DNA of 64,000 nt from Volucribacter amazonae (GTDB taxonomy: Bacteria > Pseudomonadota > Gammaproteobacteria > Enterobacterales > Pasteurellaceae), in NCBI RefSeq assembly GCF_029783845.1, contig NZ_LWID01000001.1, forward strand, positions 1,782,001 to 1,846,000. The letters are read 5' to 3'. The notes beneath the pieces were generated by a model. The model was not told the origin of the DNA, searched no databases, and worked only from the letters and a program-made list of their open reading frames with translations. Every line of letters starts with the position of its first letter. The first letter of the stretch is position 1. Positions 44,581-52,745 of the stretch are shown in pieces. A program made the translations under genes and the position numbers.

Positions 44581-45426
44581 ATGGCAGAAATTACTGCATC
44601 ATTAGTAAAAGAACTCCGTGAACGTACTGGCGCTGGTATGATGGAGTGTAAAAAAGCATTAGTTGAAGCAAACGGCGATATTGAATTAGCCATTGATAAT
44701 ATGCGTAAATCTGGTCAAGCTAAAGCGGCTAAAAAAGCAGGTCGTGTTGCGGCAGAAGGTGTTATCCTTGCGCGTATTGGTTCAGGTTTTGGTGCATTAG
44801 TTGAAATGAACTGTGAAACTGACTTCGTTGCAAAAGATGCTGGTTTCTTAGAATTAGCCAATGCGGTTGCTGACTATGCTTTAGCCAATAAAGGCGTAAC
44901 CATTGAAGCCTTACAAGCACAATTTGAAGAACAACGTGCTGCATTAGTGGCTAAAATCGGTGAAAATATGACGATTCGTCGTGTACAGTTCTTAGAAGGC
45001 GATGTGTTAGTATCTTACTTACATGGTGCGAAAATCGGTGTATTGGTCGCGGGTAAAGGTTCTGAAGAAGAATTAAGAAAAGTGGCAATGCATGTTGCGG
45101 CTAGCCGTCCTGAATTTGTACGTCCAGAAGATGTACCTGCGGATGTGGTGGCGAAAGAGCGTGAAATTCAAGTTGATATTGCGATGCAATCAGGTAAGCC
45201 ACGTGAAATCGCAGAGAAAATGGTAGAAGGTCGTATGAAGAAATTTACTGGTGAAGTTTCTTTAACTGGTCAACCATTTGTGATGGATCCGTCAAAATCT
45301 GTTGGTGAATTCTTAAAAGAGGTTGGTGCTGAAGTAACTAACTTTGTTCGCTTTGAAGTTGGCGAAGGTATTGAAAAAGTGGAAACTGATTTTGCTGCAG
45401 AAGTTGCTGCAATGCAAAAAATCTAA
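44581..45426 (+). CDS. tsf: EF-Ts, elongation factor Ts
   Basis: EF-Ts recycles EF-Tu by releasing GDP. The 281-residue protein starts MAEITASLVKELRERTGAGMMECKKAL, has the TDFVAKD motif (NCETDFVAKDAGF) and ends with FAAEVAAMQKI. E. coli EF-Ts is 283 residues. Cotranscribed with rpsB through a partial terminator and followed by a strong one. Confidence 0.98.
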   Translation: MAEITASLVKELRERTGAGMMECKKALVEANGDIELAIDNMRKSGQAKAAKKAGRVAAEGVILARIGSGFGALVEMNCETDFVAKDAGFLELANAVADYALANKGVTIEALQAQFEEQRAALVAKIGENMTIRRVQFLEGDVLVSYLHGAKIGVLVAGKGSEEELRKVAMHVAASRPEFVRPEDVPADVVAKEREIQVDIAMQSGKPREIAEKMVEGRMKKFTGEVSLTGQPFVMDPSKSVGEFLKEVGAEVTNFVRFEVGEGIEKVETDFAAEVAAMQKI

Positions 45427-45447
45427 TGAGAAATATTGGTAGAATTG

Positions 45448-45472
45448 ACCGCACTTATTAGTGCGGTTTTTT
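45448..45472 (+). terminator. Terminator of rpsB-tsf
   Basis: ACCGCAC (45448-45454) pairs with GTGCGGT (45461-45467) and is followed by six Ts, 21 bases after the tsf stop. The first arm is part of an uptake sequence; the second lacks one base of the core (TAGTGCGGT). Confidence 0.9.
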
Positions 45473-45512
45473 GTTTATTGATTTGGTTGTATGCTTGTGC
45501 AAAATAACAGCG

Positions 45513-45577
45513 TATAATTTAGCCAATTTAATCATAGGATAGTTGAGGGCAATTTAACGCTAAGTCATCGTTAATTT
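45513..45577 (+). promoter_or_regulatory. Candidate promoter and operator dyad of the emrAB-like operon
   Basis: A perfect TATAAT lies at 45513-45518. About 32 bases downstream, AATTTAACG (45551-45559) and CGTTAATTT (45569-45577) form an 8-of-9 inverted repeat with a 9-base spacer, a size typical of MarR/TetR operators. No regulator gene is adjacent, so the binding protein is unknown. Confidence 0.4.
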
Positions 45578-45614
45578 CTCCGTTGGCTATTTATTATCGT
45601 AAAAGGGAATAATA

Positions 45615-46769
45615 ATGGAACAACAACAGTATTCTGTTAAAACCTCGAGTAAACGCAAAAAAATCTTAACTTATTTCTTTATTATTTTATTGCTTGTTGG
45701 TATAGGTGTAGCCATTTATTGGTTCTTGGTTTTGCGTAATCATCAAGAAACTGATGATGCCTATGCTTCAGGCAATCAAGTAATGGTTTCAGCTCAAGTG
45801 AGTGGTAACATTACGCAAATTAATGTGGATGATATGGATTTTGTGCATCAGGGCGATGTATTGATTTTATTAGATGATACAGATGCAAAATTAGCTTTTG
45901 CACAAAGTAAAGATGCTTTAGCCAGTGCTGTACGTTCAATTAAGCAGCTAGAATATACGGTACAACAATTACAAGCAACGGTCGCTGCTAATCAAGTTAC
46001 CTTAGCTCGAGCGGAGGGGGATTTGGCGCGCCGTCAGCAATTAAGTAAATCAGGTTCTATTGATCAAGAATCTTTACAACATGCAAAAGATGCAGTTGCT
46101 TTAGCTGATGCACAATTACAGGTGGCGAAAAGTCAATTATTGGCAAATCAGGCTTTATTGGGCAATACGCCATTAATTCAGCAACCTAGTGTAAAAAATG
46201 CTATTGATAATGTTAAACAGGCTTGGCTTAATTTACAGCGTACTCAAATTAAAAGCCCATTAAGCGGTTATGTGGCAAGACGTACTGCTCAAGTTGGAGC
46301 GAGAGCTACGGTTGGTAGCCCATTATTGGCGGTGATTGCCACTGATGATATGTGGGTAGATGCGAACTTTAAAGAAACGCAGTTAGTGAATATGCGTATT
46401 GGGCAGCCAGCCACTTTAGTATTTGATTTGTATGGTGATAAGGTTGAATTTGAGGGAAAAGTAGAAGGAATTGAGCTAGGTACAGGTAGTGCATTTTCTT
46501 TATTACCTGCTCAAAATGCTACAGGAAATTGGATTAAAGTTATTCAGCGTGTTCCTGTGCGTATTCGTTTAAATAAAGATCAACTTGCACAGTATCCATT
46601 GCGTATTGGCTTATCAGCCACTGTAAATGTAAATACCGCCGATACCTCTGGCGAGGTGTTATTGAGTAATAAACGCCTTACACCTATTTACCGTACTAAT
46701 GTGCTTGATTATGATCTTGCTCCTGTAAATCAACTCATTGAACAAATTATTTCTGAAAATAGTAAATAG
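45615..46769 (+). CDS. emrA: EmrA-type membrane fusion protein of a multidrug efflux system
   Basis: The periplasmic adaptor that links an EmrB pump to an outer-membrane channel. The 384-residue protein has a short cytoplasmic N-terminus, one membrane helix (about 18-37), the split lipoyl domain beginning HQETDDAYASGNQVMVSAQVSGNI, a long coiled-coil hairpin (about 95-195) and LSGYVARRTAQVGARATVGSPL, both EmrA hallmarks. AAGGGAA precedes ATG. The emrB-like gene follows after 8 bases. Confidence 0.93.
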   Translation: MEQQQYSVKTSSKRKKILTYFFIILLLVGIGVAIYWFLVLRNHQETDDAYASGNQVMVSAQVSGNITQINVDDMDFVHQGDVLILLDDTDAKLAFAQSKDALASAVRSIKQLEYTVQQLQATVAANQVTLARAEGDLARRQQLSKSGSIDQESLQHAKDAVALADAQLQVAKSQLLANQALLGNTPLIQQPSVKNAIDNVKQAWLNLQRTQIKSPLSGYVARRTAQVGARATVGSPLLAVIATDDMWVDANFKETQLVNMRIGQPATLVFDLYGDKVEFEGKVEGIELGTGSAFSLLPAQNATGNWIKVIQRVPVRIRLNKDQLAQYPLRIGLSATVNVNTADTSGEVLLSNKRLTPIYRTNVLDYDLAPVNQLIEQIISENSK

Positions 46770-46777
46770 GCAGATTA

Positions 46778-48310
46778 ATGCAACAAACAACGCAATATGA
46801 ACCCATAAAAGGTGGGGCGTTAGTGCTAATGACCTTAGCTTTAGCACTCGCCACTTTTATGCAAGTATTAGACTCAACCATTGCCAATGTTGCTATTCCA
46901 ACTATTGCGGGTGATCTTGGGGCATCTTCTAGCCAAGGTACTTGGGTAATCACTTCTTTTGGGGTAGCCAATGCGATCGCTATTCCTATTACAGGCTGGT
47001 TAGCGAAACGCTTTGGTGAAGTCCGTTTATTTCTATTGGCAACCAGTTTATTTGTACTTGCTTCTTGGCTATGTGGCATTTCTCATAGCCTAGAAATGCT
47101 TATTTTTTGTCGTGTATTACAAGGGATTGCTGCAGGGCCGATTATTCCATTGTCGCAAAGCCTATTACTTAATAACTATCCCCCACAAAAACGCAGTATG
47201 GCTTTAGCATTTTGGTCAATGACAGTGGTTGTTGCCCCGATTTTTGGACCGATTCTTGGCGGTTGGATTAGTGATAATCTACATTGGGGGTGGATTTTCT
47301 TTATTAATGTGCCTATTGGGATTAGCGTGGTGCTAATTAGTTGGAAAATTTTGGCAAAACGTGAAACGCAAACCTCTCAACAACCCATTGATCGTATTGG
47401 ATTAGTTTTACTGATTTTAGGGGTAGGTTGTTTGCAATTAGTGCTAGATAAAGGACGTGAACAAGATTGGTTTAATTCCAGTGAAATTATGCTGTTATCA
47501 GTGATTTCTGCTATTAGCCTAATATTATTAATTATTTGGGAATTAACCGAGAAAAATCCTATTGTAGATATTTCATTGTTTAAACTGCGTAATTTTAGTA
47601 TTGGTTGTTTAAGCACCAGTTTAGCTTTCTTAGTTTATTTAGGCTCAGTGGTATTAATCCCTTTATTACTACAACAAGTCTATGGTTATACCGCTACTTG
47701 GGCGGGTTTAGCCGCTGCACCTGTGGGGCTATTACCTATCTTATTATCGCCATTGATTGGTAAATTTGGCAGTAAAATTGATATGCGAATTTTGGTTAGC
47801 TTAAGTTTTATTGTTTATGCCTTAACCTTTTATTGGCGTGCGGAAACTTTTGAGCCCAATATGAGCTTTATGGACGTGGCATTACCACAATTTGTACAAG
47901 GATTGGCGGTCGCTTGCTTTTTTATGCCATTAACTACCATTACCTTATCAGGTTTACCGCCAGAAAAAATGGCATCGGCCTCAAGCCTCTTTAATTTTTT
48001 ACGCACTTTGGCGGGTTCTATTGGTACGTCAGTGACTACCGCAATGTGGTATAACCGTGAGGCACTTCATCACGAACGTTTAGTTGAGTCCATTACCCCT
48101 TATAATATCAATAGCCAATTATATTATCAGCAAATGGAACAATTAGGACTATCGGACACCCAATCGTCAATTTATGCTGCCGAAATGATTACCAAACAAG
48201 GTTTTATTATTGGTGCTAATGAAATTTTCTGGCTATCAGCATTGCTATTTTTATGCCTTATTGCGGTAGTTTGGTTTGCTAAACCGCCTTTTGGTAATAA
48301 AAGTGGTTAG
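46778..48310 (+). CDS. emrB: EmrB-type MFS multidrug efflux pump (DHA2, 14 helices)
   Basis: The 510-residue DHA2 proton antiporter partner of the preceding adaptor. It has fourteen hydrophobic segments, motif D1 LDSTIANVAIPTIAGDLG, motif A-like GWLAKRFGEVRLFLL and motif C GPILGGWI. Substrates of this family are hydrophobic drugs, uncouplers or bile salts; which ones here is not visible. It ends the operon; the outer-membrane channel (TolC) is not nearby. Confidence 0.94.
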   Translation: MQQTTQYEPIKGGALVLMTLALALATFMQVLDSTIANVAIPTIAGDLGASSSQGTWVITSFGVANAIAIPITGWLAKRFGEVRLFLLATSLFVLASWLCGISHSLEMLIFCRVLQGIAAGPIIPLSQSLLLNNYPPQKRSMALAFWSMTVVVAPIFGPILGGWISDNLHWGWIFFINVPIGISVVLISWKILAKRETQTSQQPIDRIGLVLLILGVGCLQLVLDKGREQDWFNSSEIMLLSVISAISLILLIIWELTEKNPIVDISLFKLRNFSIGCLSTSLAFLVYLGSVVLIPLLLQQVYGYTATWAGLAAAPVGLLPILLSPLIGKFGSKIDMRILVSLSFIVYALTFYWRAETFEPNMSFMDVALPQFVQGLAVACFFMPLTTITLSGLPPEKMASASSLFNFLRTLAGSIGTSVTTAMWYNREALHHERLVESITPYNINSQLYYQQMEQLGLSDTQSSIYAAEMITKQGFIIGANEIFWLSALLFLCLIAVVWFAKPPFGNKSG

Positions 48311-48311
48311 A

Positions 48312-48344
48312 TAAAAAATCGCCCTAGCAATGTATTAGGGCGAT
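48312..48344 (-). terminator. Terminator between emrB and bamD
   Basis: ATCGCCCTA (48318-48326) and TAGGGCGAT (48336-48344) form a perfect nine-pair stem. On the minus strand it is followed by six Ts, so it ends bamD; on the plus strand it stands 7 bases after the emrB stop and may act weakly there as well. Confidence 0.85.
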
Positions 48345-48350
48345 ATGGCG

Positions 48351-48383
48351 TTAGCATGCCTTGTCCTATTTTAAATTATTATA
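48351..48383. repeat. Half copy of the palindromic repeat at the bamD stop
   Basis: TTAGCATGCCTTGTCCTATT followed by TTAAATTATTATAC matches the right arm of the repeat (GCCTTGTCTCATTTTAAATTGAAACGACTATA) with the segment GAAACGAC deleted. The bamD stop codon (48379-48381) lies inside its terminal TTATA. Confidence 0.55.
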
Positions 48384-49167
48384 CTTGAGGAATAGCAATC
48401 TCAGGCTCAGCAGGTTTTTCTACCTCTTTAATAGGTTTATTTTGATTCGCATCAATAATGCGTTGTACATCATTCGCCATCTCCGTTAATCCCATTTTTT
48501 CATAAGCATCACGCATTAAAGGTAAAGCCTGTAGAGTCGCATTAGTATCTGAATATTGACGCAACATTTCGGCAACCCGATTTGCCACTGCCACATAGGC
48601 GTGACGCTTCATATAAAATTGAGCAATATAAAGTTCGTGGCGAGCTAGGCGTTCTTTTAAATAAGCCATACGTGCCAGTGCATCGGGAACATAAGGGCTA
48701 TTAGGGAAATTCATCACTAAGGCTTGAAAATTACCAAAAGCGTTAAGGGCAGATTGTGGCTCACGAGAGGCACGATCAACATGGAATACCCCTTGAATCC
48801 AATTTTCGCCTAAAGCACTGTTGGTTAAGCCTGCCATATAGATCACATAATCTAAATGTGGACTGCGAGGGTGCTGACGCAAGAAACGTTCTGCCACCGT
48901 TAAGGTCAGGGTATAATCTTGCGATTTATAGTAAGCGTAAATTAAATTGAGTTGGGTTTGCTCACTGTAACTACCGAAAGGAAAACGGTTTTCAGTGGCT
49001 TCCAAATAGCGAATTGCTTGTGAATAATTACCTTGTTGTAAATAGGTTTGAGCCTTGCTGTATAGTTCTTGTGCAGAGGCTTGTTCAACCTCTTGATTGG
49101 AGTTGGAACAAGCGGTAACGGCTAACGCAACGCTAGCAACAAGCATAAGGGATTTTAATTTACGCAT
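48379..49167 (-). CDS. bamD: BamD, outer-membrane beta-barrel assembly lipoprotein
   Basis: BamD is an essential lipoprotein of the BAM complex that inserts outer-membrane proteins. The 262-residue product has a lipoprotein signal with lipobox LAVTAC (Cys20) and five TPR motifs (about 30-230), with VEQASAQELYSKAQTYLQQGNY and RFPFGSYSEQTQLNLIYAYYK. E. coli BamD is 245 residues. Divergent from rluD, the usual arrangement (E. coli rluD-bamD). Confidence 0.96.
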   Translation of the reverse strand: MRKLKSLMLVASVALAVTACSNSNQEVEQASAQELYSKAQTYLQQGNYSQAIRYLEATENRFPFGSYSEQTQLNLIYAYYKSQDYTLTLTVAERFLRQHPRSPHLDYVIYMAGLTNSALGENWIQGVFHVDRASREPQSALNAFGNFQALVMNFPNSPYVPDALARMAYLKERLARHELYIAQFYMKRHAYVAVANRVAEMLRQYSDTNATLQALPLMRDAYEKMGLTEMANDVQRIIDANQNKPIKEVEKPAEPEIAIPQV

Positions 49168-49281
49168 AAGTAGTTTCCTATATTTAACAAATTTTTTAAC
49201 CTGTTGTTTGTTCAGCGATTAAATTATAATATTGTAACGATCATTATTAAATAAGCAAATTGAATTCACAGGTTATTTTAT

Positions 49282-50256
49282 ATGGCACAGATTACCTTGT
49301 CGGCGCAAGTTGAGCCACAACAAATGGGACAACGTTTAGACCAAACACTGGCGGAATTGTTCCCGGATTATTCACGTTCTCGTTTAAAAACTTGGATTGA
49401 GGCGGAGTTAGTTCAACTTGACGGACGCATTGCCAATATTCCCCGAGAAAAGGTGTATGGTGGCGAACAAGTGGTTATTCAGGTGGAAGTGGAAGAAGAA
49501 AATCATTATGAACCTGAAAATTTACCCTTAAATATTATTTATGAAGATGAGCATATTTTAGTGCTAAATAAACCACAAAATTTTGTGGTTCACCCTGGCG
49601 CAGGCAATCGTTCTGGTACAGTATTAAATGCGTTACTTTATCATTATCCAAACATTATTGAGGTGCCGAGAGCAGGTATTGTGCATCGTTTAGATAAAGA
49701 TACCACAGGATTAATGGTGGTGGCAAAAACCATTCCTGCTCAGACAAAGTTAGTGCGTGATTTGCAAAAACGCAGAATTACACGTGAATATGAGGCGGTG
49801 GCAAGCGGTATTATGACCAAAGGGGGTAAGGTTGATGAACCTATGGCTCGCCACCCGACTAAACGTACCCTGATGGCAGTTCACCCTATGGGTAAGCCTG
49901 CGGTAACCCATTATCGTATTATGGAACGTTTTCGTGATTATACTCGCTTACGTTTACGCTTAGAAACAGGGCGGACACACCAAATTCGGGTGCATATGGC
50001 ACATATTGCTCACCCTTTATTAGGCGATCAAACTTATGGTGGACGTCCTCGCCCACCGAAAAATGCTAGCGAGCAATTTGCTCAAATATTAAGGGAATTT
50101 AAACGCCAAGCCTTGCATGCAGTAATGCTAAGGTTAAACCACCCGATAACAGGCGAGGAAATGGAATGGTATGCTCCTTTACCTGAGGATTTTGTGCAAT
50201 TAGTGAATGTCTTAAAGCAAGATTATTTGTTGCACAAAGATGAATTGGATTACTAA
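49282..50256 (+). CDS. rluD: RluD, 23S rRNA pseudouridine synthase
   Basis: RluD makes pseudouridines 1911, 1915 and 1917 of 23S rRNA helix 69. The 324-residue protein has an N-terminal S4 domain (DQTLAELFPDYSRSRLKTWIE), the catalytic motif HRLDKDTTGLM with Asp138, and GRTHQIRVHMAHI. Length matches E. coli RluD (326). An IS1016-like element is inserted immediately behind its stop codon. Confidence 0.97.
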   Translation: MAQITLSAQVEPQQMGQRLDQTLAELFPDYSRSRLKTWIEAELVQLDGRIANIPREKVYGGEQVVIQVEVEEENHYEPENLPLNIIYEDEHILVLNKPQNFVVHPGAGNRSGTVLNALLYHYPNIIEVPRAGIVHRLDKDTTGLMVVAKTIPAQTKLVRDLQKRRITREYEAVASGIMTKGGKVDEPMARHPTKRTLMAVHPMGKPAVTHYRIMERFRDYTRLRLRLETGRTHQIRVHMAHIAHPLLGDQTYGGRPRPPKNASEQFAQILREFKRQALHAVMLRLNHPITGEEMEWYAPLPEDFVQLVNVLKQDYLLHKDELDY

Positions 50257-50354
50257 TAAAATATGGAGGTTGTTAGATAACTGACAAATTTTCTATTTAG
50301 GCTGCAATAGTCCAATGAGAAAAAGTCATCTAAGTCAGCATAAACAACATAAAC

Positions 50355-51442
50355 GGTGTAATGGACAAAAATGTGGGATTTTGTCCATTTTTATTCCAAG
50401 TGGACAAAAGTGTGGGATCTCATTATTTTTATATCATTTTATTGACTCTTTTTATTCAAAAAATCCTTTATAAACATAACCTTACGATTTCTACTTAATC
50501 CATTATGATTAATTAATTTCCGCTTAAGTTCACTAAATAAACCTTCTAACCGATTTATTGTTTTTTCAATATTTAATTCCTCATACTTTTCAAAAGTAAA
50601 TAAATACTTTTCATAATATTTAATACTCGCTAATGCCCCTCTTAATCCTTTATGTTTATAAGGAAAATAACCTTTTTCATTACATTTCTCTGAGCGTTCA
50701 TTCAAATAATCTTGATGTTTTAAATACCAATAATGCAAACGACGAAAAAAATCATGTTTTTGGCTTTCTTTTAAGGTTTTCATAATAATTTTTAATTCCT
50801 TTCCAGCCTGAGATTGATGTTTTTTTCTTAATTTTCTCATCACCATTGCCACAAGATGAAAATGGCACATTTGAACAGGTGTATTGAATATCTCTTTTAA
50901 CAGCCCACGACGACCATCACAGGTAATTGATTGAATAATATAGCCTTTTTCTCTTAATTTATTTAAAGCTATTTGATAATAAATAGCCTTTTCTGTTTTT
51001 ACAATTTGATGATAAATCACTTTTTCTGTCAAGCTATCCGTTAACACTAACACACCAAAATCTCGCTTAAAGAAAGTGGTATCCATAATAATATTTAAAT
51101 GTATTGATAGAGGAAGTTTTAACGCTGTTTTAGGGGCTTTATCAATATCTCTTTGGATTGTTTTAACAGAACATTGATATTTAATGGCAAGCTCTTTATA
51201 CGTTTGTTTTCCTTGAGAATAATAAAACCAAATTTCGGTGGGATTTAATTTATTTTGAAAGGTAAAAGTTTTATTACAATGATTGCATTTATAGCGTTGA
51301 ATGGTATTTTTCTTTCCATGTTTGTGGATTGAGTTATTTTGACAATATGGACAATTTTTTATTCATTTTCAAAAAAGTAGGTTAAAGCCTTGCAGTATAA
51401 GGTCTTAACCCACTTTTTTCCCACATTTTTGTCCATTACACC
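50355..51442 (-). mobile_element. IS256-like insertion sequence (zinc-ribbon variant), 1,088 bp
   Basis: Terminal inverted repeats GGTGTAATGGACAAAAATGT (left) and its complement at the right end are perfect over at least 24 bases. It is flanked by a perfect 8-base duplication ACATAAAC (50347-50354 and 51443-51450), so the insertion into the IS1016-like transposase is recent. A subterminal variant AGTGGACAAAAGTGTGGGAT follows the left end at 50399. One transposase gene is carried on the minus strand. Confidence 0.92.
50439..51366 (-). CDS. IS256-like transposase with N-terminal zinc ribbon (5' frameshift)
   Basis: The open frame begins with a zinc ribbon CPYC-x18-CNHC (51353 downwards), a helix-turn-helix (TYKELAIKYQCSVKTIQRDI) and a DDE domain: MDTTFF (Asp), ITCDGRRGL (Asp), CHFH, and INRLEGLFSELKRKL (Glu). 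This fits the zinc-binding variant of IS256 transposases. The frame has no ATG before residue 90; the natural ATG (51366-51364) reads ATG AAT then six As and is one base out of phase. Deleting one A would join it. Either the gene is inactivated, uses +1 frameshifting, or the A-run is miscounted. Confidence 0.75.
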
Positions 51443-52099
51443 ACATAAACTTATTGAGTTTTTTGTGGTTGATATTACGGCATAAACAGTTGCTGAACTC
51501 GTATATATCAATAAAAATACAATCGCATTTTATTTTTCTCTCTTACTGACTTATCAAGTTTGAAGGAGAAATTGAAGCCGATGAAAGCTATTTTGGCAGA
51601 GCTCGTAAAGGCACAAACGAAGATGGGCAAATAAAGTTGCTGTATTCAGGCTTTTGAAGCGTAATGGTAGAGTTTATGCTGTTACTGTATCCAATACAAA
51701 AATTAGCAACGTTACTTCCCATTATTCGAGAAAAAGTAAAACCTGATAGTATTGTTTATACCGATACTTATCGTAGTTATGATGTACTTGATATGAGTAA
51801 GTTTGGTCATTTTAGCACCAATCACAACACACATTTTGCTGAAGAGCATAATCATATTAATGGCATTGAGAATTTTTGGAGCCAAGCAAAACGTTATTTA
51901 CGTCAGTTTAATGATATTCCTAAAGCCCATTTTGAGCTACCTTTAAAGGAGTGCGAATGCGTTTTGAGCACAGTAATATAAAGTCTCGAATTTCCATTTT
52001 AGAACAACTAGTTAAAGGGTATTTGTTCTCGTTATCTAGTACAGCCCCTAAAATAATGTTGGCTCGCTTATCTTATTTGAAAGCGAAACAATTCTAATA

Positions 52100-52131
52100 A
52101 AAAAGTGCGGTCAAAAAACCGCACTTTTTTC
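52100..52131 (-). terminator. Opposed uptake sequences forming the leuD terminator
   Basis: AAAAAAGTGCGGT (52100-52112) and ACCGCACTTTTTT (52119-52131) are perfect complements around a CAAAAA loop, with T-runs on both sides, 11 bases after the leuD stop. It can terminate in both directions. Confidence 0.88.
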
Positions 52132-52141
52132 ATCAATTTTA

Positions 52142-52744
52142 TTAGCGCAAAAATGCTGGGATTTTGGCTTCGTAGTCGGCGATAGCTTGTTCGTGTTGGA
52201 GGGTTAAGCCGATATTGTCTAAGCCGTTAAGCAGGCAATGACGGCGGAAAGGATCGAGGTCAAAATGATAGATCTTATCGCCAACATAAACTTGCTGTTG
52301 CTCTAAATCAACGGAGATAGGCGTACCTTGGTTTTGGGCTACCCAGTGGAAAATTTCGTCCACTTCTTGTTCCGTTAATTTAATGGGTAATAAGTGATTA
52401 TTTAAACTGTTGCTGTAAAAAATATCCGCAAAACTTGGGGCGATCATCACTTTAATACCATAATCTGCCAATGCCCAAGGGGCGTGTTCTCTTGATGATC
52501 CACAACCTAAGTTTTCACGAGCAAGTAAAATGGTTGCCCCTTGATATTGTGGATAATTTAACACAAATTCAGGGTTTGGCTGGGTTCCCTCTGGATCAAG
52601 GTAACGCCATTCGTGAAATAAGTGTTTACCAAATCCCACTCGGGTTACTGCTTGTAAAAATTGTTTTGGGATAATCGCATCGGTATCCACATTGGCAACG
52701 TCTAAAGGAATAACTAACCCTGTATGCTGTTTAAAACCTGCCAT
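52142..52744 (-). CDS. leuD: LeuD, isopropylmalate isomerase small subunit
   Basis: With LeuC it isomerises 2-isopropylmalate to 3-isopropylmalate in leucine synthesis. The 200-residue product (E. coli 201) has VANVDTDAIIPKQFLQAVTR, the NLGCGSSREHAPWAL substrate loop and SFADIFYSNSLNN. It is the last gene of leuABCD, one base after leuC. Confidence 0.98.
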   Translation of the reverse strand: MAGFKQHTGLVIPLDVANVDTDAIIPKQFLQAVTRVGFGKHLFHEWRYLDPEGTQPNPEFVLNYPQYQGATILLARENLGCGSSREHAPWALADYGIKVMIAPSFADIFYSNSLNNHLLPIKLTEQEVDEIFHWVAQNQGTPISVDLEQQQVYVGDKIYHFDLDPFRRHCLLNGLDNIGLTLQHEQAIADYEAKIPAFLR

Positions 52745-52745
52745 T

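Larger units (their letters stand above)
50315..51981 (+). pseudogene. IS1016-type (ISXO2-like) transposase pseudogene
   Basis: The N-terminus MRKSHLSQHKQHK is at 50315-50353, then the gene is split by another IS and resumes at 51451 with LIEFFVVDITA followed by an in-frame TAA. Later parts are recognisable: GEIEADESYFG (first Asp), a broken KLLYSGF region, LATLLPIIREKVKPDSIVYT followed by DTYRSYD (second Asp), and HINGIENFWSQAKRYLRQF (Glu). A lost G near 51959 (ECEC for ECEW) shifts the tail; in the other frame the tail continues RFEHSNIKSRISILEQLVK. So there are one insertion, one stop and at least two frameshifts. Confidence 0.85.
50265..52048 (+). mobile_element. IS1016-like element (IS1595 family), degenerate and interrupted
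   Basis: Left end GGAGGTTGTTAGATAACTGA and right end GTTATCTAGTACAGCCCC are imperfect inverted repeats of the IS1016 type. Flanks TAAAATAT (50257-50264) and TAAAATAA (52049-52056) are an 8-base target duplication with one mismatch. Without the inserted IS256-like element and its duplication the unit is about 688 bases, the expected size. The transposase is a pseudogene. Confidence 0.88.

Noticed and set aside
50355..51442. Possible CRISPR-like or toxin-antitoxin locus in the rluD-leuD interval
   Set aside because: The repeats here are terminal inverted repeats of insertion sequences, not regularly spaced direct repeats, and the reading frames are transposases.
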